A DNA stretch of 20,993 bases from CAZOWW01 sp964583765 (GCA_964583765.1 CAZOWW010000106.1:1-20993), one strand, 5' to 3'; positions 7,345-15,508 are shown, numbered from the stretch's first letter. Notes: generated by a model not told the origin, from the letters alone. Made by a program: numbers and translations.

Positions 7345-7655
7345 TCAGGCTTCGTCGGTGAGGTGGCCGGCCTGCTCATGCTCGGGCAGGGCCTGGGTGG
7401 CGGCCCCACTGGCGAGCATGGACAGGGCGTCGGCGGTGGGTGTGGCGGGCTCGGCGGTGTGGACGAGCATCCGCGGGCCAGGGCCGGCGGGCAGGTCCCA
7501 CGCCTCGTAGGTGAGGTCGAGGTCGCCGACGACGGGGTGGCGGAGTCGCTTGCGGCCGGTGCAGTGCACCATCACGTCGTGGGCGGCCCACGGGGAGCGG
7601 AAGGTGTCGCTGCGGGTGGACAGCTCCCCGACGAGGTCGCTCCGAGCTGAGCGAG
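7345..7655 (-). pseudogene. C-terminal fragment of an XRE-family regulator (MmyB-like ligand domain)
   Basis: The readable part, SDLVGELSTRSDTFRSPWAA, then HCTGRKRLRHPVVGDLDLTYEAWDLP, then MLVHTAEPATPTADALSMLAS, matches the end of the MmyB-like domain found after the HTH in many actinobacterial XRE regulators. The N-terminal HTH and most of the ligand domain are absent upstream of about 7655, so no functional regulator is encoded. It ends 23 bases before the cupin start and probably once formed an operon with it. Confidence 0.7.
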
Positions 7656-7902
7656 GGGCCCATGACGCGGTTCCTGAGCGTGTCGCGGCGGCACGAGATC
7701 CGGCTGGCATCGGTGCGTGAGGGGGTCACGGTCGCGGTGGTGATCACCGAGGATTGTCGTCGGGACCTGGTCGCTGTAGATGATCGGGAGGGTGCTGAAG
7801 AACGTCTTGGTGCCGATGATTCATTCGGTCGGGTTGGTGCGACGGGAATGTCACAGGGGCGCTCGGTCAAGGCAAGCGAGGCCAGGTGCCGAGAACCCAC
7901 CC
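7656..7902. other. Unassigned stretch between the regulator fragment and the chemoreceptor
   Basis: Open frames exist on both strands but none resembles a protein I recognise, and no clear -35/-10 pair is visible. It must hold the chemoreceptor's promoter unless that gene starts further upstream (ATG at 7780, same frame). Confidence 0.4.
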
Positions 7903-9936
7903 GTGCGGACGGTGATTCGGTGGCGAAGCGGGACCACGGTGGCGGGGTTCGTGGTCCTGTTGTTGATGTTGGCGGGGTTCGTGGTCCAGCAGCAGGTCAC
8001 GACAGGGGCCTTCGACCAGCTCGAAGCCGCTCAGGTCGGGCAGGACGCTCTGCGCGTGCGCATGGGCCTGGAGGCGCGGTTGGCGCTGCTGGACAGTTTC
8101 GGCGCGACGAACTCGATCTGGGACGCCTCCTTCGACGCTGTGGTCCATTCCGACCGCGTCGCATTCGCGAGCGACTTCCCTCCTGATCAAGTCCAGCCCA
8201 TCAACGGTGTGGACGGTGTTCTCGGGGTCGGCCCTGACGGGACACTTCGCGCCGGCGGATTGGTCGTGGGGGACGCCTACGTCGCACCGCCCGTCGAGTT
8301 GAGATCGGCGCAGGTTCTGCGGCGCCTCTTCGATCCGTCCGCGAAGGCCGGCCAGAGCCGTTGTGGTGTGGTGACGACGTCGACAGTGCCGTTCCTGTTC
8401 TGTGGGTTCGCCTCGCATGACGATGACGGCGGCGCCGCGGTCGCGGGCGGCTTGATCTATCTCCGCTCGCTCGGCGGGTCGGGTCTGGCCGGTCTCAGCG
8501 CCCAGATGACCCTTCCCCTTGCGCTGATCACGACCGTGAGATCGGGCGCGACCACCGAGGCGCCGATCGACAGCACACTCGGCCGGCTGTTGGTGCGCAC
8601 CCGCGCGGTGAGCGGGGCGACGATCGCGCTGGACATCACCGTGCCCACGGTAGGTGGCGACTCGGTGATCCTGGAGACGCTCCGACCGCGTCCGATCCAC
8701 GCCCACGCCGCATCGGTGGCCCGCTGGCTGATGGGCCTGATGGGCCTGCTCGGGGCCCTGCTGTTCGGCGCCGTTATTGTGATCATGAGGCAGGAGGTGC
8801 GGCGCCAGGTGAGGCCGCTTCGGCGTACCGCCGCCCAGGTGATCAGCTCCGGTGACCGGACGCTGCGCATCGCCGGCCACACGAGCGGCGAGCTGGGCGC
8901 GTTGGCCGAGACCATCGACGAGATGCTCGACGCGATGTCCGTGCAGGACGAGCAGTTGCGCACCGGGCAGGAGGCCCGTGAGGCCCAGCTACGCCAGGCC
9001 AATGCCCAGCAACGGCTGGCGAGTGAGTACGTGCGTCAACGAGCCCAGTCCGCCGTCGACGACACCACGCGCATCGTGATCACCGAACTGGCCGACGTGA
9101 TTCGCGAGGCGCAAGAGGTACAGGCCTCGGTGTCAGGGGTCAATGACCGGGCACACGCCACCCGGGCGGTCACGGCGCAGGTCCAGGTGAAGGCGCGGGA
9201 CGGCGCCCACACCGTCGAGGCAGTCGCCGAGAGCCTGGCCCGGGTCAGCAAGATCTCGCAGCTCATCGCCGGGGTGGCCTCCCAGACGAACATGCTGGCG
9301 CTCAACGCGACCATTGAGGCGGCACGCGCCGGGCAGGTCGGCAAGGGGTTCGCCGTCGTAGCCAACGAGGTCAAGCACCTGGCCGCCACAACGACCGCGT
9401 CGACAGAGGAGATCTCCGCCACCCTGGCCGGCCTTGAGCAGGACGTCTCAGCGATGGCCAATGCGATCGCAGAGATGATCAGCGGTGTGGAGGGCATCGG
9501 CCGCGAGGCCGAGGAACTGACCGACGTGGCAGCCCAACAACACAGCGGAATGCAGGCCTTGGACGAGGCCGTCCAGGGTGCCATCCGGCGCATCGAGGCC
9601 ATGGCCACGATCACCGATGCCATCGAAGGTCGCAGACACGAACGCGTCGCGGCAGATGGATCCGTCGAGGTCCGGGTGGGCCCTGCCACGGCGGCCGGGC
9701 CTGTGATGAATCTCAGCGAAAGCGGCCTGCGATGCCTCCTGCACGAGTCGTTGCCCGTACAGACCGGCGCTGCCGTCGACGCGGTGCTCACCCTCGGATC
9801 GGCGTCCCTGAGCCTGACCGGAACCGTGGTCTGGGACCAGCACACCGACGCCGGACACGAACTCGGTATCGAGTTCCGCGACCCCAGCGCACCCACGCTG
9901 CGACTGGTCCGCGAGGCCGTCGACGCCGCCCGTTAG
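7903..9936 (+). CDS. Methyl-accepting chemotaxis protein with CHASE4-like sensor and C-terminal PilZ domain
   Basis: With the GTG at 7903 this gives 677 aa. TM1 is at about 12-31. An external domain of about 240 residues resembles CHASE4 (LALLDSFGATNSIWDASFDAVV, DRVAFASDF). TM2 is at about 272-297, then a HAMP region (about 298-345). The MCP signalling coiled coil has its conserved tip at about 461-479 (SQTNMLALNATIEAARAG) and continues GFAVVANEVKHLA. The last 100 residues are a PilZ domain: RRHER (R577 and R581) and NLSESG (603-608) are the two c-di-GMP-binding motifs, followed by LTGTVVWDQ and LGIEFRD. Expected role: a membrane receptor coupling an external signal and intracellular c-di-GMP to CheA/CheW. 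The start is uncertain; GTG at 7912 and ATG at 7780 share the frame and no strong ribosome site decides. No che genes are adjacent. Confidence 0.9.
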   Translation: MRTVIRWRSGTTVAGFVVLLLMLAGFVVQQQVTTGAFDQLEAAQVGQDALRVRMGLEARLALLDSFGATNSIWDASFDAVVHSDRVAFASDFPPDQVQPINGVDGVLGVGPDGTLRAGGLVVGDAYVAPPVELRSAQVLRRLFDPSAKAGQSRCGVVTTSTVPFLFCGFASHDDDGGAAVAGGLIYLRSLGGSGLAGLSAQMTLPLALITTVRSGATTEAPIDSTLGRLLVRTRAVSGATIALDITVPTVGGDSVILETLRPRPIHAHAASVARWLMGLMGLLGALLFGAVIVIMRQEVRRQVRPLRRTAAQVISSGDRTLRIAGHTSGELGALAETIDEMLDAMSVQDEQLRTGQEAREAQLRQANAQQRLASEYVRQRAQSAVDDTTRIVITELADVIREAQEVQASVSGVNDRAHATRAVTAQVQVKARDGAHTVEAVAESLARVSKISQLIAGVASQTNMLALNATIEAARAGQVGKGFAVVANEVKHLAATTTASTEEISATLAGLEQDVSAMANAIAEMISGVEGIGREAEELTDVAAQQHSGMQALDEAVQGAIRRIEAMATITDAIEGRRHERVAADGSVEVRVGPATAAGPVMNLSESGLRCLLHESLPVQTGAAVDAVLTLGSASLSLTGTVVWDQHTDAGHELGIEFRDPSAPTLRLVREAVDAAR

Positions 9937-9959
9937 GCGCTCCGGGGATCGCATCGACT

Positions 9960-10115
9960 GCGACCGACCATGATCGCAGACCTGCACCGTGCCGGCGCAG
10001 CATGCGCGCGATCGCCCCGGAGCTGGGCCGCCCCGCGCGCGAGCACCATCCGCACCTCATCCGCCCGGTGCGCACGTCATGAACGACGTCCACCGCCCCG
10101 GCGGCCAGCACCCTC
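9960..10115 (+). pseudogene. IS30-like transposase remnant (N-terminal HTH)
   Basis: Across shifting frames the stretch reads MIADLHRAG (from 9970), then MRAIAPELGR, then RASTIRT, then NDVHRPGGQ. This follows the order of the IS30-type HTH (IADLHRAGxSxRAIAxELGRxxSTIxRELRRNxHPxxGxYRP). At least two frameshifts separate the pieces and nothing of the catalytic domain follows. Part of the match is pieced together by eye, so the assignment is moderate. Confidence 0.45.
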
Positions 10116-10381
10116 AAGGTGGCCAGATCCCGCCCAAGCGCCCCACCCCGCCAGCCTGCCCAATCAACCCGGCCCAGCGACCATCCGACACGGTGACCAC
10201 GGCCGCGTCTGGTCCACACGGTCTCGGGCAGGGCCGTGCTCGGCCCCAAGGCGCTGCCCGTCTGTGGCCGACGCCGTCCTTGTGGGAGTACGACGCCGGC
10301 CACGAGTACGCCCGCTCGTCCTCGCCGTACCAGGAGTACCCCTGGGGATTGCCGATGTTCCGGTGGCGGGACGCCCACTGA
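10079..10381 (+). CDS. Possible small ORF or gene tail of unknown function
   Basis: A 100-aa frame from the ATG at 10079. The first half is Pro/Gly/Arg-rich and overlaps the IS30-like remnant. The last third (PSLWEYDAGHEYARSSSP, YQEYPWGLPMFRWRDAH) has aromatic-rich, coding-like sequence with G/C third positions. The C-terminal part may be the end of an older gene fused to unrelated sequence. I recognise no family and no ribosome site. Confidence 0.25.
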   Translation: MNDVHRPGGQHPQGGQIPPKRPTPPACPINPAQRPSDTVTTAASGPHGLGQGRARPQGAARLWPTPSLWEYDAGHEYARSSSPYQEYPWGLPMFRWRDAH

Positions 10382-10511
10382 CCCACGACCGCGAGGCCGT
10401 TCAGGGCAGGTGTCTCAGCCGTCGCCGGCGGGCCGTCGGGACGGTGATGCCGAGCATCTGTGCGGCGGTCTGCGGTGGGCGTGACAGGCAAGTAGCAGCT
10501 TGCCTGTAGTC

Positions 10512-10836
10512 GTGGGAGTGGGCGACGTGTACCGGGCACTCGCTGACCCCACACGTCGGAAGATCCTCGATGAGCTCGCCGACCTGATGGCCAGACGCTG
10601 TTCGAGATCTGTTCACGGCTGGCCATGAAGCACCGGCTCACCTCGTCACGCCAGGCCATCTCCCAGCACCTCGACGTCTTGGAAGCCGTCGGCCTGATCA
10701 TCACCGCAGGGAAGGCCGCTACAAGTTCCACCACCTGGACATATCTCCGCTGGAGCACATCGCCGACCGATGGCTCAGGCCCGACCCGCACAGGAGGTCC
10801 GATGAGAATCAACCTGGCCAGCGTCTTGGTCGATGA
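10512..10836 (+). pseudogene. ArsR-family HTH regulator with two frameshifts
   Basis: From a GTG at 10512 it reads GVGDVYRALADPTRRKILDE, the classical ArsR start. After LADL the frame shifts (about 10583): DGQTLFEICSRLAMKHRL and SSRQAISQHLDVLEAVGLII form the winged-helix recognition part. A second shift at about 10709 leads to REGRYKFHHLDISPLEHIAD and RWLRPDPHRR, ending with TGA at 10834-10836. A complete copy would be about 107 aa. Its end overlaps the start of the VOC gene by 35 bases, so the two were probably translated together. In such pairs the ArsR protein usually represses its own operon. The two single-base changes could be real decay or sequence errors. Confidence 0.8.
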
Positions 10837-11188
10837 CCAGGACAAGGCGTTGCGCTTCTACACCGGCGTGCTGGGTTTCGAGAAGAAGACCGAGATGTCG
10901 CTGGGCGAGTACCGCTGGCTGACCGTCGTCTCGCCTGACGATCCGGAGGGTACTGAGCTGGTGCTCGAGCCCGATGCCCACCCCGCCGCCAAGGTGTTCA
11001 AGCAGGCGCTGCTCAGCGACGGCATCCCCTGGACGTCCTTCGCCGTGAACGATGTCGTCGCCGAGTTCGCCCGGCTGGAGCGGCTTGGCGTGCGGTTCAC
11101 GCACCAGCCAACTGAGTTGGGGCCGGTGACCACAGCGGTGTTCGACGACACCTGCGGGAATCTGATCCAGATAGCGCAGCGGAAGTAG
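10802..11188 (+). CDS. VOC-superfamily (glyoxalase/bleomycin-resistance type) protein
   Basis: A 128-aa protein starting MRINLASVLVDDQDKALRFY. The start is fixed by a perfect AGGAGG at 10792-10797, 4 bases before the ATG; a longer reading frame upstream belongs to the ArsR gene. Two beta-alpha-beta-beta-beta modules are visible: LASVLVDDQDKALRFYTGVL through TELVLEPD, and SFAVNDVVAEFARLERLGV through FDDTCGNLIQIAQ. The second module ends in D-x-x-GNLIQI as in ring-cleavage and lactoylglutathione-lyase-like proteins. Possible metal ligands are not clear enough to name a reaction. Family members include detoxification enzymes and binding proteins. Its regulator is the frameshifted ArsR gene just upstream. 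Confidence 0.88.
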   Translation: MRINLASVLVDDQDKALRFYTGVLGFEKKTEMSLGEYRWLTVVSPDDPEGTELVLEPDAHPAAKVFKQALLSDGIPWTSFAVNDVVAEFARLERLGVRFTHQPTELGPVTTAVFDDTCGNLIQIAQRK

Positions 11189-11214
11189 CCGAACCCCGGG
11201 GAAGCCGGCGGCTG

Positions 11215-11330
11215 GTCGGTGGCGGTCCATACCGCCCGAGTGTCGCCGGCCCGATGGATTCCCCACTTGACCTCGACGGCCTGCGAGGCGCGGACGGCGC
11301 CGAGCGAGGGGTCCACGAAGTGCAAGGACC
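11215..11330 (-). pseudogene. Cupin-like protein scrap
   Basis: The minus strand reads LHFVDPSLGAVRASQAVEVK then WGIHRAGDTRAVWTATD. This resembles the beginning of small actinobacterial cupin-type proteins in which VEVKWGxHxAGxxRAxW precedes a beta barrel. The similarity stops after TATD (11215) and no barrel follows. No start codon is evident. It lies tail-to-tail with the VOC gene. Confidence 0.3.
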
Positions 11331-11586
11331 CACCGGCACCCAGACCCGAGTACCCACGCCGATCCCCGACACCGCTGGCGCCAGCTGAGCACCGTCGCGG
11401 ACGTCGTCGCCCTCCTGAGCGTCTGGCTCCCACCTGCCACCGACCGCCTCGCCAAGATCTGCTGGATGCTCTGGCGCCAAGAACACCGCGCCCCCGCTCA
11501 GACCAGCCACTACCACCGACGAGGCGAACAACCCCCCGCGTACCTACACGCCCGGATCATCACACCCACCCCACCATGATCCGCAG

Positions 11587-11724
11587 CTGTAGTACCTTGT
11601 CCGGCACTGCGTCCGGGGGGAGTTCTACTGGCCGTGTTCCCCTTGGCCGGTCCCCTTCCCTCCCCCGCCTCCGCCGCCCCGACCGCAGCCGGGACGTTGT
11701 TCGGCAGGTTCGCAGGTACTACAG
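11587..11724. repeat. 11-bp inverted repeat 116 bp apart
   Basis: CTGTAGTACCT at 11587-11597 recurs as its exact reverse complement at 11714-11724. The GTAGTAC/GTACTAC half-sites look like BlaI/CopY-type repressor half-sites, but no such regulator gene is in the window. It might equally be the ends of a tiny mobile remnant. Confidence 0.5.
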
Positions 11725-11931
11725 GACCGTCCAACTTCCCACGCTCGCGTCAGGCGTGCCTACCGTTCTCTGAGCGGCCCGCCCGGTGATCAGGTGCATC
11801 CGGGCAGCCACACGCTCACCCGGACGACGAGGGCTTTGTGTGCGAAGCTGCTACCGAGCGCGCCTGGCCGGTCCGGACCCAGCGCTCCCTCGCCGCTCAT
11901 GGCTCCCGTGCCGAGGTGGGCGAGGTATCCG

Positions 11932-12192
11932 ATGACCACGAACCTGATCACAACCCTGAGCAGCGGACACGGCGTTCCCCGGGACGTCGGCGGGCCCAGG
12001 CACCCCCGCCTCGTCATCGCGACCATCCCCTGCACCTACTGCCTGGCAGATGTCGCCGGAAGCTCCTTCCACTACCTGTCCTCGGTGCGCCGGCTCGTCC
12101 ATTCGCAGTGCCCGACGTGCCGGCGCTGGATGACGCTTTCCGTCGCCGCCTGGCGACGCCGGACGACTTCGGCACCGCACCGGGCCCCGTAG
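11932..12192 (+). CDS. Small zinc-ribbon protein
   Basis: An 86-aa protein from the ATG at 11932, preceded by GCGAGG at a suitable distance; the longer ORF from 11794 lacks coding character at its start. Two CxxC knuckles, C34/C37 (IPCTYC) and C60/C63 (SQCPTC), separated by 22 residues make a typical zinc ribbon. The end is Arg-rich (RRWM, AWRRRTTSAPHR), compatible with nucleic-acid binding. Third positions are nearly all G or C. I do not recognise a named family. It lies upstream of gadBC on the same strand, but a gap of more than 300 bases separates them. Confidence 0.55.
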   Translation: MTTNLITTLSSGHGVPRDVGGPRHPRLVIATIPCTYCLADVAGSSFHYLSSVRRLVHSQCPTCRRWMTLSVAAWRRRTTSAPHRAP

Positions 12193-12515
12193 CCCGCCCA
12201 GGTCATCTGTTGCCGCCCGCTGAACCACCCGTACGCTGCGACCACTGCTCAGGACCCCGGCGGTGACCGGCTCGCGATGTGCGAGCAACCTCCCACCGGA
12301 CAGGTCCACCGATGACCGGACACGTCGATCACGAGCTCTGGGCTGCCCCGCGAGAAGGGCCGCCGGACAGGGTGCCAGTGAGCTGCTCGGCGACCGAGAT
12401 CACTGCGCATGAGCGCCCCGGTCCGACGCTGGCCACGTGCTGGCGACGGCGCAGCAGCAGTCCGTACTCGGCGCCCGGGTCGTCCGCCGTCGAGCCCCAT
12501 GTCTGACCACGTGAG
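12193..12515. other. Intergenic stretch upstream of gadB
   Basis: Several overlapping short frames on both strands, none coding-like throughout. The gadB promoter should lie here; I see no consensus -35/-10 pair and no clear operator. Confidence 0.4.
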
Positions 12516-13955
12516 ATGGCGATGAGCATGACCGTGAAGCCCGATATCTCAACGGACCCGCTGGACGACGTGTTCGCGTCGACGTCGATGGCGACCGGAG
12601 CACCCACGACATATTTCCCCGAGACTGAGCGCGACCCTCGGGACGTCCTCCAGCTCGTGCAGGACGAACTGATGCTCGACGGCGTCGCCAGGATGAACCT
12701 TGCGACGTTTTGCACCACCTGGGTCGAGCCCGAGGCTCGGACACTCATGGCGGCCTCGATCGACAAGAACATCGTCGACAAGGACGAGTACCCACAGACC
12801 GCCGAGCTCGAGAAGCGCTGCGTGCGCATGCTGGCCGATCTGTTCCACGCACCTGATGCCAACACCACGATCGGTACGTCGACCACCGGCTCCAGCGAGG
12901 CAGCGATGCTCGGCGGACTGGCGGCGAAGTGGCGCTGGCGCGCACGCCGGCTCGCCGAGGGCAAGCCCGCCGACCGGCCGAACATCGTCTGCGGCCCGGT
13001 CCAGGTCTGTTGGAAGAAGTTCGCCCGGTACTTCGACATCGAGATCCGCCAGATCCCGATGGACGCAGGGCACGTCCTCACCCCGGGACAAGCCGCCGCC
13101 GCATGTGACGAGAACTCCATCGCGGTGGTGGTCACCTTCGGCCAGACCTTCACCGGAAAGTTCGAGGACGTCGCCGGGATCAGCAGCGCCCTGGACGACC
13201 TCCAGCAGCGCACCGGCCTGGACATCCCGATCCATGTGGACGCAGCCAGCGGAGGATTCCTCGCACCGTTCTGCGCACCGGAGATCCTCTGGGACTTCCG
13301 CCTGCCGCGAGTGAGGTCCATCAACGTGTCCGGGCACAAGACGGGTCTCGCACCGCTGGGCAGCGGCTGGGCGATCTGGCGCCGCGCCACAGACCTTCCC
13401 CAGGAGCTCGTCTTCAAGGTCAACTACCTGGGCGGCGAGATGGGAACGTTCAACCTCAACTTCTCCCGGCCAGGCGGCCAGGTGGTCTGCTCCTACTACA
13501 ACTTCCTGCGCCTGGGCCGCGACGGCTACCGCAAGGTCCAAGAAGCCACGTACGCCGTGGCCGGACACCTCGCCCAAGGTCTGGAGTCGATGGGCCGGTT
13601 CCACCTGCTGTTCGACGGCAATCCGCGCACAGGCATCGCGGCGGTCGCCTGGAAGCTCTCCCAGGACATGCCGCACAAGCACAACCTGTTCGACCTTGCC
13701 GAGGAGCTACGTACCCGTGGCTGGCTGGTACCGGCGTACACGTTGCCGCCCGACCAGCAGGACGTCACGGTCCAGCGGATCATCGTGCGGCACGGGATGA
13801 GCTTCGACATGGCCGACTTGCTGTTGAAGGACATGTGGACGGCGATCACCAAGCTCGACGATCGACCGCCGTCACGCCCGCTGGCGCCAGCTGAAGGGGC
13901 GAGCTTCCATCACGACGCCGACCCGGTGATTCCGGACGCACTGGTCGCGCGATGA
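12516..13955 (+). CDS. gadB: Glutamate decarboxylase (PLP-dependent)
   Basis: A 479-aa cytoplasmic enzyme converting L-glutamate to GABA and CO2, consuming one proton. It follows E. coli GadA/B closely from residue about 45: DELMLDGVARMNLATFC, KNIVDKDEYPQ, NIVCGPVQVCWKKFARY, HVDAASGGFLAPF, VSGHKTGLAPLGSGW, FNLNFSRPGGQV. The PLP-binding lysine is K275 in SGHK. The C-terminus has SFHH, matching the SFKH that carries the pH-switch histidine of E. coli GadB, and then extends about 16 residues further. ATGs at 12522 and 12528 are alternative starts; none has a strong ribosome site. The stop overlaps the gadC start by 4 bases (ATGA), so the two are translationally coupled. No gad regulator is visible. 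Confidence 0.95.
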   Translation: MAMSMTVKPDISTDPLDDVFASTSMATGAPTTYFPETERDPRDVLQLVQDELMLDGVARMNLATFCTTWVEPEARTLMAASIDKNIVDKDEYPQTAELEKRCVRMLADLFHAPDANTTIGTSTTGSSEAAMLGGLAAKWRWRARRLAEGKPADRPNIVCGPVQVCWKKFARYFDIEIRQIPMDAGHVLTPGQAAAACDENSIAVVVTFGQTFTGKFEDVAGISSALDDLQQRTGLDIPIHVDAASGGFLAPFCAPEILWDFRLPRVRSINVSGHKTGLAPLGSGWAIWRRATDLPQELVFKVNYLGGEMGTFNLNFSRPGGQVVCSYYNFLRLGRDGYRKVQEATYAVAGHLAQGLESMGRFHLLFDGNPRTGIAAVAWKLSQDMPHKHNLFDLAEELRTRGWLVPAYTLPPDQQDVTVQRIIVRHGMSFDMADLLLKDMWTAITKLDDRPPSRPLAPAEGASFHHDADPVIPDALVAR

Positions 13956-15508
13956 ACGCCCTCACCGCAGCACCGGCCGCTCCCAGTCGTTCCGGGCCTG
14001 CACGCACGGTTCCGTTCATGTCGGTGCCCACAGTGGGATTCCTGACCGCCGCGGCCGTCGTCACCAGCCTCCGCGGCCTACCCGTCATGGCTGAAGAAGA
14101 ACTCACCATGTTCGTCTACATCGGCTTCGCGACGATCCTCTTCCTGATCCCTGCCGCGCTGGTCGCTGCCGAGCTCGGTGGCGCGTTCGCCCAGAGCAAG
14201 GGCGGGGTCTACACCTGGATCGGCGAAGCTCTCGGTGAACGATGGGGCTTCGTCGGGATCTGGCTGCAATGGATCCAGAACGTCGTCTGGTACCCCACCG
14301 GCCTCGCCTTCGCCGCCGCCGCCTCCGGGTATGCCCTCAACCGCGCGGGGTTGGCGGACGCGCACATCTACGTCGGGCTCTTCTGCATCGTCAGCTACTG
14401 GCTGGCCACCCTGCTGGCGCTGCGAGGCAACGCGATCCTGGTCAAGGTCGCCAAGTACGGCTTCGTCCTGGGCACAGTCATCCCCGGGGCCATCCTGTTG
14501 GGGCTGTTCCTGTACTGGGTGGCCACCGGCCATTCCGTCGGCTGGAACACCGCCACCGATCCCGCGGTCTCTCATATGGTCAACGGCGCCACCGTTCCGC
14601 GGTGGCTCCCGAACATCGCCGGCCTCGGCGCGCTCGCGTTCCTCGGCAACATCATGCTTCTGTTCGCCGGAGTGGAGGCGCAGGCCGTCCACGTACGAGA
14701 CATGAAGAACCCCCGCCGCGGCTTCCCCACCGCCATGATGCTGGCCTCCCTCATCTCGGTCGCCGTCTTCCTCCTCGGCTCCGTCGCCGTCGCCGGCTTG
14801 GTCCCCTATCACAAGCTGGGGCTCCAGACCGGGGTCTTCACCGCCCTGCAGACCGTCCTCGTCGGGCAATGGCACGCAAGTTGGCTCGTCCAGATCCTCG
14901 CTGTGTTGATCTGCTACGGCGCGCTGAGCGGGGCCCTCGCCTGGCTGTCCGCGCCCAGCCGTGGACTGCTCGCCACCGCCCAGGACGGCGTCCTGCCGCC
15001 CATCCTGCAGAAGACGAACAAGCAAGGGATGCAACGCAACATCCTGCTCCTGCAAGCACTCATCGTGACCGCCGTCTCCTCGATCTACCTGGTCACCTCG
15101 AACGTCAGCGGGGCCTTCTTCCTCATCTCCACCATCACCATCAGCCTCTACATCGTCATGTACATGCTCATGTACGCCGCCGCCATCACACTGCGCTACC
15201 GCCAACCCCACCTCGACCGCGCCTTCCGGATCCCCGGAGGCAATGCAGGAATGTGGGCCGTCGCCGGCACCGGCTTCCTCGCCGTCACCTTCGCCCTCCT
15301 CGTCTCCTTCGCCCCGCCCTCCCAGCTACCCATCGGTAGTCCCACCCTTTACGTCGCCCTCGTCAGCACAGGACTGGTCGTCTTCGTCTCAGCCGCCCTG
15401 TTGATCTACCACTTCCGAAAGCCTGGCTGGAAGGACATCAGCACGTCTCAACCACCCCCGCAGGACGAGACCCCCGCCCGAACCGGCCCAGTTCCCAGCA
15501 CGAACTGA
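13952..15508 (+). CDS. gadC: Glutamate:GABA antiporter-type APC transporter
   Basis: A 518-aa inner-membrane protein with about 12 hydrophobic segments. It begins MNALTAAPAAPSRSGPAR and enters the first helices with TVGFLTAAAVVTSLRGLPVM and AEEELTMFVYIGFATILFLI, the pattern of the GadC branch of the APC family. ELGGAFAQSKGGVYTWIGEA and WLQWIQNVVWYP are further family blocks. The length matches E. coli GadC (511 aa). The hydrophilic tail of about 40 residues (PGWKDISTSQPPPQDE) is in the place of the GadC C-plug that closes the channel at neutral pH, although its sequence differs. It exchanges external glutamate for internal GABA, completing a proton-consuming cycle with the upstream decarboxylase. 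Start codon ATG overlaps the gadB stop. Confidence 0.92.
   Translation: MNALTAAPAAPSRSGPARTVPFMSVPTVGFLTAAAVVTSLRGLPVMAEEELTMFVYIGFATILFLIPAALVAAELGGAFAQSKGGVYTWIGEALGERWGFVGIWLQWIQNVVWYPTGLAFAAAASGYALNRAGLADAHIYVGLFCIVSYWLATLLALRGNAILVKVAKYGFVLGTVIPGAILLGLFLYWVATGHSVGWNTATDPAVSHMVNGATVPRWLPNIAGLGALAFLGNIMLLFAGVEAQAVHVRDMKNPRRGFPTAMMLASLISVAVFLLGSVAVAGLVPYHKLGLQTGVFTALQTVLVGQWHASWLVQILAVLICYGALSGALAWLSAPSRGLLATAQDGVLPPILQKTNKQGMQRNILLLQALIVTAVSSIYLVTSNVSGAFFLISTITISLYIVMYMLMYAAAITLRYRQPHLDRAFRIPGGNAGMWAVAGTGFLAVTFALLVSFAPPSQLPIGSPTLYVALVSTGLVVFVSAALLIYHFRKPGWKDISTSQPPPQDETPARTGPVPSTN

Larger units (their letters stand above)
11189..11931. other. Gene-poor stretch with scraps of older genes
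   Basis: No convincing whole gene. It holds a cupin-like scrap (11215-11330, minus), a plus-strand reading ending near 11578 (RWRQLSTVADVVALLSVWLP, then DRLAKICWMLWRQEH) that looks coding-like but has no start or family, and an 11-bp inverted repeat (11587-11597 and 11714-11724). The rest is GC-rich sequence with no feature I can name. Confidence 0.5.

Noticed and set aside
7662..8186. Plus-strand ORF starting MTRFLSVSRRHEIRL
   Set aside because: Its first part looks orderly, but I know no family for it. Its later part runs out of frame through the chemoreceptor, where the sequence becomes Gly/Arg-rich.
10625..11188. A longer start (10625) for the VOC protein
   Set aside because: The extra residues are the frameshifted ArsR HTH. 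The perfect AGGAGG at 10792 fixes the start at 10802.
11510..11734. Minus-strand ORF starting MDGPVVPANLPNNVPAAVGA
   Set aside because: Low-complexity sequence with no ribosome site, lying over the inverted repeat; not supportable as a gene.
12329..13682. Long minus-strand ORFs opposite gadB
   Set aside because: Antisense shadows caused by high GC; gadB matches its family from end to end.
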